Shown here in pieces: positions 1 through 11,111 of a stretch of 64,000 nt of DNA; position 1 is the stretch's first letter; each line of letters opens with the position of its first letter. Both the position numbers and the translations under genes were made by a program. The DNA lies in NCBI GenBank assembly GCA_002104985.1, contig MCGO01000009.1:372001-436000 (forward strand), written 5' to 3'. This DNA comes from Rhizoclosmatium globosum. Its lineage: Eukaryota > Chytridiomycota > Chytridiomycetes > Chytridiales > Chytriomycetaceae. The notes under the pieces are model-generated. The model ran no database searches. It saw only the letters and a program-made list of their open reading frames with translations, and was not told the DNA's origin.

Positions 1-1681
1 AGCTTCGGTGTGTGCTTTTGTTTGTTCGGAGTACATTCTGGCGTGGTGTGTGTACTGCATTGTAATCATGCAAAGTGGGAATGCAATAATAAATAGAGAT
101 AGCAGCATGACAATCTAAAGTAAATAAATCAGCAACTTCAGATAAACCAAATAATGCTACACTTACTCCCATCACAATTTTTCCTTGTGGAGTTTCTGGA
201 ACAGGTCGCCATACCAACAGTCGTCAAAGTCTGCATCAAGCACCACATACAATCCGCAATCGATTGAAACTTGCTCAGTCGACCATCACTGTAATACCAT
301 ACACCTTTCGCCAAATACCCACTGTTCATCTCCGCGTAAAACAGCACAAACGAGAAAAAGACAACAAACAGCGGAACAATCATAAACAGCAAGAATATTC
401 CATCTGTGCTATTCGCAACAGCCTTCCAAATCATTCTTATCCGATCCGACTTTTGGCCCACTTTGAATAACCGCAGGATTCGGAATAGACGAAGGAGCCG
501 CAGGATATCTGGGTTTCCTTCCCAACTATACATCCGGGCTCTGAATTCTGTGAATCCTTCGCCGGTTACTGTACTTTGGATTCCGTATACGATCACTTGA
601 ACTGCGAATGGAACGACGGCGATTAAGTCAATGAGGAGCCAATTCCATTTCACGTAGTCAGTGTCAAGGTATTGGAATTGTATTTGTCGAAAGCAATGGT
701 TTTTCGTTTGTTGTCCCATTGAAGAAGGACAGGGTGATTCAGCTTCTTTTGAGGAAGGATGGAAGGCGAAGAACTGTGGGGCTTTATCCACCCTGTACTA
801 ATGCGTTTCACTTTGTTATCTGTAAATGAGACTGTGTATAGTAACTGGAACAGTTTCGACATTCGGTGATTGAATTTGGGGAACTGAGATCTCATGCATT
901 GAAACAAGGACATTCTGATACATATCCGTTGAAGGACAATTTCCGTCAAGAATACGGTCATGCAAAAGAATTCGAGCCAGAATATAATCATCACGTCGTA
1001 TGGTTTTAGTACTGGATCTGTTTCGACGCAGAGAAGGATTATCGAGAGGAGGATCACGGTTATTGAGAACGTGTTGATGAGTTTTGAGATCAAGATCTTT
1101 CTTGCGACAGATATGGGGGCTGTAAGATTAAGTGCTGCGTATCGATGCTGGTCTTCTGGGGAAAGAGAGAGGTAGGCTGCCGTGATCAGATCCACATCCA
1201 TCATTTTGAAGGGAACAAGTCGACCAGCATTTTGTGTGATGTACATTCGTGCTCTCCAAGGGGGCATTCCATCTGTTGCAATGTTTACAAATCAAACAGA
1301 CACTTCAAACAGAAACCAGTACCAGTTGCGACAAGGAGCTCCTTTAGATAGCTTTCGAGGATAGTTTCGAGTTCCTGGTCATCTTCCTCGTCGTCTTCAG
1401 CGAGCCAGGACTGGTCTAGTTGGGGTACGATGACAGCAGACTCGTCAATGTTCACCCGAAGTGTCCTGGTCCTCCTCAACATTTGATTCTTGGACAATAA
1501 ACGAAGAATTATTATTATCAGGATTCGGAGTTCTGTTTCTGAGGGCACTGATCGAATCTGGATCGGAAGTTGCATCGGCCTCGTTCGTCGACAGAAACTG
1601 TTGAACTGGGCTGCGTCTCGAGGCCCGCCATTCTTCTTCGTTGATTCCACTCGCGGCTCCGGCGGCGATCGATCCAAACAT
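1..1681 (-). CDS. Voltage-gated K+ channel (Kv type), partial, with frameshifts
   Basis: Six-helix voltage-gated potassium channel of the plasma membrane, running off the left edge. Exons read on the minus strand: 1681-1323 (acidic N-terminus), 1272 to about 815 (S1, S2), about 790-167 (S3, S4, S5, pore) and 114-1 (S6). The S4 voltage sensor is visible as arginines spaced every third residue (ILRLLRLFRILRLFKVGQK). S6 follows an intron at 115-166 with donor GTAAGT and reads as a long hydrophobic helix ending IIAFPLCMITMQYTHHAR. The pore gives TLTTVG and then breaks: two bases appear to be missing near 201-203 and 213, so the canonical filter GYGD followed by LVPETPQG is only readable by changing frame. 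A further frame change lies near 1450. The family call is firm. Whether the breaks are real or assembly errors is not decidable here, although other genes in the window show the same type of defect. Confidence 0.8.
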
Positions 1682-1917
1682 TAACTCGCTTTTCGGAGGT
1701 TATTGCTATTTGTGGATGATTTTGTGTTGTTCTAATTATCTGTTTAACATTTAAAATATATATAGATAAGTTCCTTTGTTGTCAGTTATTCGTAATTAGA
1801 TTGAATTTGATTGATACGATTAAGTACGGTAATAAATGGTGTTCGCACATTGAAATAGAACATTACAGAACGAAGCACGTGAGCCAGAAAATGTGGTAAT
1901 TTAAAAGTGGATTGGAA

Positions 1918-3502
1918 ATGTTGAAGAAAACCGTGTCGTTCCTCAAGGCAAAGCTCTCTTGCTCAAGCAGTGAAGTTGAACGCAGTCCTGCTGCGACTCC
2001 GGCACCATCCACAAATTTTGCACCAATCAAACCAGAAGACTTTGAGTTTTCGTCAACCAAAGACTACCACTTGAAGGTACGTCCTTTATTGGGTGATGCC
2101 TTGGCCTTCTCTTTGGTAACTGAACCTTCAATCCTAAAACTGCACAGCCTCTAGATACAGTCCTCTTTTCTGGCAGTGATCCCGTCGCAAACTTCATCAA
2201 AAAGATTGAGCTGCACGAAGTTGTTCCTCACTTAGACACTCCGTTTCACAATCTTTGGACTCATGCTGGCATCTTGGTTGACAAGTCTGTCTTGCCTCTT
2301 GACTGTCTGGAAGAGGGTAAAAGTTGCTGGTTATGTCTGTGAGTTCGTGATTTGTTGCCTGTGTTCTGCCATTTTAACTTTAAGGGGATGATTAGACTCA
2401 AAGGTGCTTCCGATCGACCATCCAACTGAACCTGGATCGTTCCATTTGGGTCCACAGATTCGAGACTTTGCTGCTGTTGTGAACGAGGGTGATTCGGATG
2501 TTGGAATATGCCCACTAACACCTTCGGAGCGTGCCTTCATGGAGAAGCGTCTCAAGGACAACCCGAATTTATTGTTGGATTTGTACAACTATTACAAAGA
2601 CTTTGGCTGTTAAGTACCATTTGCGCTAGATATTCTTTGTACTCACACCAAACCACAAACCAACAGACCCTATCACAAACATCCTCCCCGTAATCGCATC
2701 CGCCTCAAAATCGCTCTACGAAGACCTCGAATACTTCAACTCAATCACGACCTCCTTCTTCCCACACCCTTCCCAATCCAAAAAGGACACAGTCTTCTGC
2801 TCAGAACTTGTCTCCATCATATACAAAACAATTGGATACAAGACATTCAACCTCTCCTCCCCAGACACATTCACCCCCCTCGCACTTGAAGTCGCTCCAG
2901 AATTCGGAAGCAAAGTCCACTACGCGAAAGAAAACAAGACTCTCCTACTGACGAATGACGGGAAAACTGTTTCCGCGAATCCACTCGCCACGCGCGCGCA
3001 GTTAAAGATTGAAGCAATGAAGTTGCATGACCATTGGATCCAAATGCCGCCTGGTGGGGGTGTGCCTCCCCACGCGCAGAAAATTGGTAACGATCACGAC
3101 GGTGTTGAGATTTACGTTGCGCGGGTGAAGATTGGTGGGGATTACCGGTTAGGCAAGATCCGCGCTGGAGCGCAATTCCCGATTGTTAATTACTTTCGGC
3201 GGAAGGTGGAAATCAAGTATGGTCATGAAGTGCTTGCGAGTCTTGAGGATACGGTGTGGGTGGAAGATCGGGATGGGCATGCGCCTGTGAATGCTGTTGA
3301 GGCTGGGGTTGAGGATGATGGGACTTTGTTTTATGTTGCGAGGGTTGCGATTGGGTTTTCGGCAATGATTGTAGGGTATGATGCGTATACGGGGCCGTAT
3401 AGTTGTGGAGGTGTTGCAGTGAATTTGAAGGGTGCTAAAGTTCCTTATGATGGAGAGGAATATCATGCGACAAAGTATCAGGTTCTTTGTCATCGTGTGT
3501 AG
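1918..3502 (+). CDS. Permuted papain (YiiX/C92-like) plus DM9 repeat protein, copy 1
   Basis: Exons 1918-2076, 2148 to about 2315, 2396-2608 and 2667-3502. The N-terminal half resembles permuted NlpC/P60-papain peptidases of the YiiX/C92 group: a His in LWTHAGILVDK and, about 150 residues later, a Cys in VFCSELVSIIYK. The C-terminal half holds two DM9 (DUF3421) repeats, recognisable from GGVPPHAQ...GVEIYVARVKIGGDYRLGKI and closing with YQVLCHRV; DM9 proteins in animals bind mannose. Compared with its two paralogs at 7.1-10.5 kb this copy lacks about 18 residues after the LEEG stretch at 2315. Reading through gives a stop, but a GTAAAA donor at about 2317 spliced to the ATTAG acceptor at 2395 keeps frame. 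The ATG at 1918 is the first in frame. No signal peptide is seen, so it is probably intracellular. Peptidase activity is inferred only. Confidence 0.7.
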
Positions 3503-4238
3503 GAACTTTGATGTTATTAACTGTTTTGGTTTTCGAGATAGAATACATACATTATAATAGAAAAATAAAGTGGATGTGCTTTAACTGACTCTATTCACTC
3601 TGAACATGAGTTTGCGATAGCTTTTTTCTTTTGAGAGAAATGTGTATTGCTTGTTCTCAAAGTGGAAACCTCGAATATATGCACGGGGTTTTTTAATGGA
3701 CGTCAGAACACCAGGAAGTTCATTTTTCTCGTTTGAACTCTTGGTTAAGAGTCAGTTTCTTGGCAGGGAGCTATTCGGGATGGATACGTATCTCGGGACT
3801 CAGTCTGCCATGAGTACTCAACGACAAACTTTGTCACATTGCATGAATCAGAAAGTTTGTTAAACTATTTTGTACCTCTTTCTACTCTTAATTATTTTAT
3901 ATTTGACGGAAACGCCCCGGCAAAGCCGAAGGAGCTTTTTTTCATATATTTCTTGTTGTGCGAACTTAATAGAATCCAATTAAAACCCAATATTCATGGG
4001 GAGATATATCAGCTGTTTTCAAATACCTCATATATCTGCCAATCCACAAAAGCCAACAAAGCTTATGCATGAACCTGTTCTTTCTGCAGTGGAAAACTAC
4101 GTTCATCTTTGCTGGACTCTTCGAATCGAAATTTAAAACCCTTAAATCATCCTCGTTTGACGCCACCTTCCTTCACAAAGCATCAAGTTGGTGCGGGGTA
4201 ATTAAAATTCTTTCAACCAATTAAACTCGTGGCCCCCA
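3503..4238. other. Intergenic, with the first copy of a duplicated lectin promoter block
   Basis: AT-rich and without a convincing gene. From about 3966 to 4238 it matches, with substitutions, the stretch at about 5480-5793 in front of the second lectin gene, including a shared run just before both start codons (TTAAACTCGTGG). The preserved block suggests that the lectin gene duplicated together with its promoter. Confidence 0.5.
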
Positions 4239-4985
4239 ATGAACTTGAAGCCTATCCACATTCTTGTCTTCGCTGCTTTGGCTGTTCTTATCCATGCAGC
4301 TGCCATCCCACAACCTGAGTCTGCTAAGGATATGCAAAGACAACGCGATGATCCAAGGGACATACAAGGAGCTGCCAGCAAAAAAGGTGCTACCATGATC
4401 AAGTCGATGGAACAGCTTAAGGAAATCCTCGCTGGTCGTACTTTCACTCTTCCAAAGAGTCTTGGTAACGTCGGAGACACCATTGAAATTGAACTGAAAC
4501 CAGCGGCGCCGAAAAACCATACTGGTTTGATGAATGCGGATAATTCCAACAACGACTTCTCCACTGGTGCCAACCACAGATGCTTAAGTCGTGGACAAAC
4601 TTTGTGGGATGGTGAAAGCATCACTGCGTATGATCCAGATGCTGGATCTTATTTGGTCTTTTATATGCGCGTAAGAAGCGACTACTTGGCAGTCAGTGAG
4701 ATTGATTATAATTACATGCGAAACTCGGATATTTGGACCGTTGGACAGGGATCTGGCACTTCGGATTCACACTTGAGTTACCAAAATGATGGGAATGTCT
4801 GTTATTACCATGAAAACAGTCCAAACCCTGGATGGTGTTCAAACACGTACGGCCGGAATGATATGTATTTGATGTGCCTTGACGCATTCAATGGAAGGTT
4901 GTTGATGGGAAGTTTGTATGTTCCACCTGTTTTAAACGGAGGACCAGTCCCAGTGTACTGGATGACCAGATGGTCGAATTACTAA
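4239..4985 (+). CDS. Secreted bulb-type (B-lectin-like) protein, copy 1
   Basis: A single-exon protein of 248 residues. A hydrophobic signal peptide (LKPIHILVFAALAVLIHAAA) is followed by a charged pro-region of about 80 residues and then a domain resembling mannose-binding monocot (GNA) lectins. It begins CLSRGQTLWDGESI and contains SYQNDGNVCYY, which fits the lectin motif QxDGNxxxY. Cysteines around the motif (CYYHENSPNPGWCSNTYG) probably form a disulfide. The protein is therefore likely secreted and able to bind mannose-like glycans; this is inference from the motif and is based on one clear repeat rather than three. A second copy lies 0.8 kb downstream and shares an almost identical stretch from the pro-region into the lectin start. 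Confidence 0.65.
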   Translation: MNLKPIHILVFAALAVLIHAAAIPQPESAKDMQRQRDDPRDIQGAASKKGATMIKSMEQLKEILAGRTFTLPKSLGNVGDTIEIELKPAAPKNHTGLMNADNSNNDFSTGANHRCLSRGQTLWDGESITAYDPDAGSYLVFYMRVRSDYLAVSEIDYNYMRNSDIWTVGQGSGTSDSHLSYQNDGNVCYYHENSPNPGWCSNTYGRNDMYLMCLDAFNGRLLMGSLYVPPVLNGGPVPVYWMTRWSNY

Positions 4986-5793
4986 ATTTTTATTGCGCTT
5001 TCGTTGTTTAATTCTTTTCGCCTTCTGTCTACTCGTTATAAATTTGTACTGTTTTGACCTGCGAGACAGAATACACACGGCATGTATAGAAACGAATGGA
5101 TCTATTGCTGCCAAACAAGAGGCTGGCTGTACTTTTACTGAGCCTTCTTGACTATTAAGATGGATCTAGAATAGTTTGTTGTTCTGGAGAGGAGCGTATT
5201 CCTTTTTCTATAGTGCAGGCCATAGATACACACACGAAGCTTGTTTCGACCAAAATCAAAAACACCTGGTAGGTTCGTTTGTTCACAATTCTTTCTTCTG
5301 TTTTTTTTTTCTATTGCAATTCTGGGAGGAAATTACTCGGGGCGGATATGGATTGCAGGGACGTTTCATTGTAATATCCTTTAGTGCAACAACCACAATT
5401 ATTTTCAGATTCGATGAATTCGAAGGTTGGATTATACTCAGCCACGTTGAAATCTTTTCATTCTCTGTTATTTGTTTACATAGAATCCAATAACAACCCT
5501 ATATTTACGTTGGAGATATAACACTTGTTTTCAAATGAATATCTAGTTTAAAAAGCTTTAGGATTTGGGGTTCGCACTGTCTCTCAACTCTGCAAAAGCT
5601 AATTCAGTAACAAAGCTTACACTTTCTTGTTCTTGCTGCTTGAAAAATTACATCCGTCTTGGCTGGACTCTCCAAATATACAACCCTTAAATCATCCGCC
5701 CCATCTTGTTTGACGCCACCTGCCTTCAAAAAGAAGCTCAAGTTAGTGCGGGGTAATGAAAATTGTTTCCACCAATTAAACTCGTGGTCCCCA
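4986..5793. other. Intergenic between the two lectin genes
   Basis: No gene is supported. The right half (about 5480-5793) is the second copy of the duplicated upstream block described for 3966-4238. The left half is AT-rich with a T-run at 5302. Confidence 0.5.
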
Positions 5794-6537
5794 ATGATCT
5801 TGAAGCCTATCCACATTCTTTTCTTCGCTGTTTTCGCTGTGCTTGTCAATGCGGTTGCTATTCCACAAGCTGAGTCTGCTAAGGAGGTGCAACTGCAACA
5901 TGATTCCGTTCAAGTTCGAGACAAACAAGGAGGTGCCAACAAAGACGGTATTATCATAATCAAGTCAATGGAACAGCTTAAGGAAATCCTCGCTGGTCGT
6001 ACTTTCACTCTTCCAAAGAGTCTTGGTAACGTCGGAGACACCATTAGAATTGAACTGAAACCAGCGGCGCCGAAAAACCATACTGTTTTGATGAATGCGG
6101 ATAATTCCAACAACGACTTCTCCACTGGTGCCAACCACAGATGCTTAAGTCGTGGACAAAACTTATGGGACGGTGAAAGCATATACGGTGTGAATGGTGG
6201 TGGGTTGGTCTTTGGTTTGCGCGTAAGAAGCGACTACTTAGCTGTCACTGAGGTCAATTATAATACCTTACAAATTGGAGATATTTGGACCGTTGGACAG
6301 GGATCTGGTACATCAGATTCACACTTGAGTTACCAAAATGATGGGAATGTCTGCTATTACCATGAAAACAGTCCAAACCCTGGATGGTGTTCAAACACGT
6401 ACGGCCGTAACGACATGTATATGATGTGCCTTGATGCCAACGATGGAAGGTTGTTAATGGGATACTTGTTTGTTGTGGCTACTCCGCCCGGGTATCCACT
6501 CGCAATGTCCTGGGGAACTTTATGGACGAATTACTAG
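5794..6537 (+). CDS. Secreted bulb-type (B-lectin-like) protein, copy 2
   Basis: Tandem paralog of the gene at 4239, 247 residues in one exon. The start at 5794 was chosen because it aligns with the first copy's start and opens the signal peptide (LKPIHILFFAVFAVLVNAVA); the reading frame is open further upstream but that part is the shared non-coding block. The lectin-like domain has CLSRGQNLWDGESI and the SYQNDGNVCYY motif. The pro-region and central domain are almost unchanged between copies, while the segment after the first lectin strand and the C-terminal 30 residues differ, suggesting divergence of the ligand-facing or exposed parts. Expected to be secreted; function inferred. Confidence 0.65.
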   Translation: MILKPIHILFFAVFAVLVNAVAIPQAESAKEVQLQHDSVQVRDKQGGANKDGIIIIKSMEQLKEILAGRTFTLPKSLGNVGDTIRIELKPAAPKNHTVLMNADNSNNDFSTGANHRCLSRGQNLWDGESIYGVNGGGLVFGLRVRSDYLAVTEVNYNTLQIGDIWTVGQGSGTSDSHLSYQNDGNVCYYHENSPNPGWCSNTYGRNDMYMMCLDANDGRLLMGYLFVVATPPGYPLAMSWGTLWTNY

Positions 6538-7088
6538 ATAGTCAAATTATGTTTTTGGCCGCGTTTTTCCCTTTCTTTCTTTTCTCTCATCAATAAATTT
6601 GATTCGCACCAACAGTATCCGACTCGTTTTACCCTCCAATTTTCAAACGCTTGAATATCTTCCTTATCAGTTTATCTGACACGATCATTCACAAACATGC
6701 ATCTGGTTCCTTGTTGATTCGCGTCTCAAATAATCACAGAATATCTACTTTGTCCACTTTCTCTACAGTTTAATCGTCAAACGCGATCGAGAGGCTCCGG
6801 ATTCTAAAAGAGAAAGAAATCCTGGATGCGGTACGGTTCAGAGATGAACAATAAAGGTGTATCAACAGAAGATGGGATAGTCACATACTTGGGCAATGGT
6901 AGAATTTGAATTTAATATTAACCAGAGAATGGTTGATTGGTTTACGGTATGAATTCAGAATCGTATGAATCTTTGAGTGGGGACAGTAAATGAGTGAAGA
7001 GGAGTACATCACTTAAAGAGTGGGATGGGTCAAGAGACGGCCGACATCTGGCAGTGAAGAGAATATAGATTTATGAATAATCTTAAAA
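6538..7088. other. Intergenic, nothing recognised
   Basis: Separates the second lectin from the second DM9 gene. No coding frame, RNA gene or repeat could be supported. Confidence 0.4.
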
Positions 7089-8742
7089 ATGATCAACAAT
7101 CTAGTACACAACCTTAAACAGGGAGCCGAAGAAGTCAAACAGCACTTTGCCAAACACGGCGCAAGTCCCTCTGGCTTCGTTGGTGCTCTTCAGGAACTCA
7201 CACTCGGAGAATACGTTGTCAAAGTGGGTCGTGTGATTCAACGCTCAATCGAAGACTGACAAATACTCATATGGCAGCCACTCGATGCTGTTCTCTTTGC
7301 GGGAAGTGATCCAGTCGCTAATTTGATCAAGAGAATCGAGCTACACGAAGTTGTGCCGCGTCTGCATTCTCCGTTTCATGGTTAGTTGGATATAGATCGT
7401 TGCCTATTTGACAGGTTGACCATAGACTATAGAGCTTTGGACACACGCCGGGATCCTCGTGGACAAGACTGTGCTTCCTCTGGATTGTATGGAAGATGGG
7501 AAGATGTACATTTTCGAGTCGGTGTTTAGTGGACAGGTGGCTGGTTATGTTTGTGAGTCAACACATTGTTTGAAATCGCTTGATACACGTGGAGTTGAAT
7601 CTTGCTTTTGCTCTCTTTCTTTCTAGACTCGAAGGTCCTTCCTGTGGATCACGTTGTGCCTCCACATGGAAATCACTTGGGTCCTCAGATTCGTGATTTG
7701 TGTGCTGTCGTGGATGAAGGGGATTCTGATGTGGGAATCTGTCCGTTGACTGATAAAGAGCGTCAGTTTATGGAACAAAAGCTTCGCGAGAACCCGAATT
7801 TGATTTTGGATATCTATAACAAGTACAAGGACTTTGGATGTAATGTTGATGCAGGGAACTACAACGTATTGATATTTTTACACAGATCCAATGACAAATA
7901 TTCTTTCGGTGGTTGCCTCTGCGTCTGAAGGTCTCTACAATGACCTTAAAGCTTTTAACACTGCAGCTTCGCAGTATTTCCCCCATGTGAAGGAACCAAA
8001 AAAGAACACTGTATTCTGCTCGGAGCTCGTTTCGATCGTCTACAAAGAGATTGGTCACCCAAGTTTTGTCAACGTTTCCCCCGACACATTCACTCCCCTT
8101 GAAGTCCAAGTTGTCCCTGAATTCGGAAGCAACGTCTTTTACGCGAAGGAGAATAAGGTCATGCTGCTCAAGAGTGGAAACAAGTTGTCGACTGGCTCCT
8201 TGTGAGTTACCCATACCATATTCTTTTCTCTAAATCTATTTACAGTGCCACAAAGACTCAGAAACTAATCAAATCTCTCGCCGTCGCCAACCACTGGACG
8301 AAAATGCCTCCATCCGGGGGCGTCCCACCCAACGCCGAATCCGCCGGATACGACTCCGACGGCCAAAAGCTATACATCGCACGCGTGAAAATCGGGTCCG
8401 CATACGTTCTCGGCAAAATCGGGGAACGCTGGGAATGCCCACACATCTCATACTTTGGCCGCGAAGTGCAGATAAATTTCGGGCATGAAGTGCTTGCGTC
8501 TTTGGAGGGGACTTATTGGGAGGAAGCTTGATGGCTGTGAAGGCGGGTATTGAAGAGGATGGCACGTATTTGAGCATTGCGAGGGCGGTTGTTGGAGAGA
8601 GTCATGGAGTTTTGGGTGTTGGTAAGAAGGAAGGGAGCATGACCCCTGGGGCTGTTGCGAATGGATGGAAGGGGGCTAGGTTTGCTTATGGAGGGAAAGA
8701 GGTTACTCTGGACAGTTATCAAGTGTTGTGTCAGAAGATGTG
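7089..8742 (+). pseudogene. C92-like plus DM9 protein, copy 2, DM9 part frameshifted
   Basis: Six exons: 7089 to about 7224, 7278-7380, 7433-7552, 7627-7839, 7886-8201 and 8246-8742. The papain-like part is complete, with the His in LWTHAGILVDK and the Cys in VFCSELVSIVYK, and the first DM9 repeat is intact (MPPSGGVPPNAESAG, LYIARVKIGSAYVLGKIG). After TYWEEA the frame ends in TGA at about 8529; the second DM9 repeat continues in another frame (AVKAGIEEDGTYLSIARAV to YQVLCQKM at 8742). Relative to copy 3 about five codons plus a frame are missing at the junction, so an out-of-frame deletion is more likely than a one-base error. A protein lacking the last DM9 repeat could still be made. The six-exon structure matches copy 3 exactly, which supports recent tandem duplication. 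Confidence 0.65.
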
Positions 8743-8798
8743 ATTTATGGATATTTAGGATGGATAACAAATTGAAACGTTTAAAAAGTCTCTGACAA

Positions 8799-10503
8799 AT
8801 GTTTAGCAACTTGGTGAACAACATCAAATCGGCCACACAGAAAGTAGCCAGTGACGTTGGCGAGCGCATTGAAACGGCAAAGCAGAATGCGAGTGAAAGC
8901 AAAGTGGGACAGATGTTTAACGAGCTTACCCTTGGCGACTACACGTTGAAGGTTTGTCACATAGTAGTAGGGTACAACTAATCCATTGCGAAGCCCCTTG
9001 ATGCAGTTCTCTTTGCTGGAAACGATCCCGTTGCCAACTTGATCAAACGAATTACTCTTCATGAAGTTGTGCCCACGATCGACCGACCTTTTGCGGGTGA
9101 GAGCAAACTTGGTTTTGAGAGACTGGCATTGACATTGGGGTAGAACTCTGGACACACGCCGGGATCCTTGTGGACAAGACTGTTCTTCCTCTGGATTGTA
9201 TGGAAGAGGGGAAGATGTACCTTTACGAAAGTGTGTTCAGTGGACAGGTTGCTGGCTATGTCTGTGAGTTGTGATGCTTGAAAGACACCCCCCGACCAAA
9301 TACCAACTGATTCGTGTACTTATAGATTCAAAGATCCTTCCTGTCGATCATGTTGTAGCTCCACATGGAAACCATCTTGGTCCTCAAATCCGAGACTTCG
9401 AGGCAGTTGTGAATGAAGGCGAATCGAACGTCGGTATCTGCCCTCTCAACGAAAAAGAGCAGGAATTCTTGCAGACGAGGTTGAAGGAGAATCCGAACTT
9501 GATTTTGGATATTTACAACAAACACAAGGATTTTGGATGTGAGAGCTATTTTCAGCTGGTGTATAGATGAAACTGAAGGACACCAAACAGATCCAATGAC
9601 GAACATTTTAACTGTGATTGCATCTGCTTCCGAAAACCTGTATAACCAGATTCAAGGATTCCGGGAAGCTGCATCCCAGTACCTTCCCCAGAAAGAAGAA
9701 AAGAAGAATACCGTATTCTGTTCAGAACTCGTGTCAATCATATACAAAGAAATCGGACACCCAAGTTTCGTAAACGCGAAACCGGACACGTTTACGCCTT
9801 TGGAAGTTCAAGTCGTTCCTGAATTCGGGGCTGTATATTACGCTAAAGAAAACAAGGTTTCGTTGTTGAAGCATGGAAACAAAGTCTCCACTGGAACAGT
9901 GTAAGTCTTTCTTCCCTAGTTGTGTCTCCACATGTGTCTCCTTCCAACACCATAAACTAACTCAACACAAACACCAGTGCCTCGAAAGCTCAAAAACTCC
10001 TAAAATCCCTCGCACTCCATGACCACTGGGTCGCAATGCCACCTTCCGGCGGTGTACCCCCGAACGCAGAATCCGTCGGCACAGACCTCGACGGAACACC
10101 CCTCTACATTGCCCGTGTAAAAATCGGGTCCGCATATTACCTCGGCAAAATCGGCGCACACTGGCCGTGTCCCTTCGTCACCTATTACGAACGCGAAGTC
10201 AAAATCAACTTTGGCCATGAAGTCCTTGCATCTCTGGAGGGAACGTATTGGGAGGACTCTGTGAACGGGAGTGCGATTCCTCTGCGTGCTTTGAAGGCGG
10301 GGATGGAAGAGAACGGGGACATTTTGTATGTTGCGAGAGGGGTTGTTGGGGAGAAGGCTGGGGTGTTGGGGATTGGGAAGAGTAAAGGGAGTCTTGCGCC
10401 GGGAGTTGTTTCGGCGAGTCAGAAGGGGGCGAGGATTGCGTTTGCGGGGAAGGAGGTTGTTGTTGAGAAGTATGATGTTTTGTGTCAGAAGCTTATCAAG
10501 TGA
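8799..10503 (+). CDS. Permuted papain (YiiX/C92-like) plus DM9 repeat protein, copy 3 (intact)
   Basis: The complete member of the family. Exons are 8799-8951, 8994-9096, 9144-9263, 9326-9538, 9591-9900 and 9978-10503, all with GT...AG borders. The order is a short variable N-terminus, a conserved segment PLDAVLFAGNDPVANLIKR, the His box LWTHAGILVDK, the block HGNHLGPQIRDFEAVV, then the Cys box VFCSELVSIIYKEIG, and two DM9 repeats ending YDVLCQKLIK. His-before-Cys order is typical of circularly permuted NlpC/P60 enzymes (YiiX, LRAT, DUF830-like). The DM9 part would be a glycan-binding module by analogy with animal proteins. No signal peptide or membrane helix is present. Joining of these two domains is unusual; function is unknown. 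Confidence 0.8.
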
Positions 10504-10697
10504 GGGGGTTGGGTTTGGAGAAGGGGTGTGGAGAGGAGTAAAAGATCTTTTTAATGCAATTCAATACATTCTTTATGCAAATGTCTATTTGTGTGATTTA
10601 TTGCAAGTCAGGTATTATGTCAGGTGAATGCATCGTTGTTGGTTCAATCAATTTGAGGCACGCATCTTGGCAGCAAGCTTCTCTGGCTACTTGAACC

Positions 10698-10934
10698 TCA
10701 GCCCTTCCTTGTTCCTTGATGAGTAGCACCCTTTGAATGTGATGAAGGTTCCTCCTTGGTATAGGCGTTCGAGGGTGAGTCATTCAGTTCCAGACCAAAC
10801 TCAACATTCGCTTCCCGCTTCTCCCTTGCATTTGCCTTTGCTTTCCGGTATCGATATACGCAGAAGGAACCAATGACGGCAGCAACGAGGCCAATGGCAA
10901 AGATGCCTACAATTGGAAAGTGTGCCTCCGACAT
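10698..10934 (-). CDS. Small single-pass membrane protein
   Basis: A 78-residue frame with one strong membrane helix (VGIFAIGLVAAVIGSFCVYR) followed by a basic stretch (YRKAKANAREKREA) and a polar tail. The basic residues just after the helix would place the tail in the cytosol. It resembles no family that I recognise. It lies between a DM9 gene and Rab GDI and has no visible intron. Short, so the call rests on the helix and the composition. Confidence 0.4.
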   Translation of the reverse strand: MSEAHFPIVGIFAIGLVAAVIGSFCVYRYRKAKANAREKREANVEFGLELNDSPSNAYTKEEPSSHSKGATHQGTRKG

Positions 10935-11111
10935 CTGTTTTTGCTTGAAACCAATTTAACCAATTTTGTTATTAAATCAACAGAAACCTCGACTGAGCAA
11001 GAAATGGGTGTATTTATTCAAAAAAGGGAAGGGAAGAACGAACAACATAATGAAATCACGAATGATCCTTCTGTTAAGTATGCAACAAAGAAAGGAACAC
11101 AAAGAGTACAT

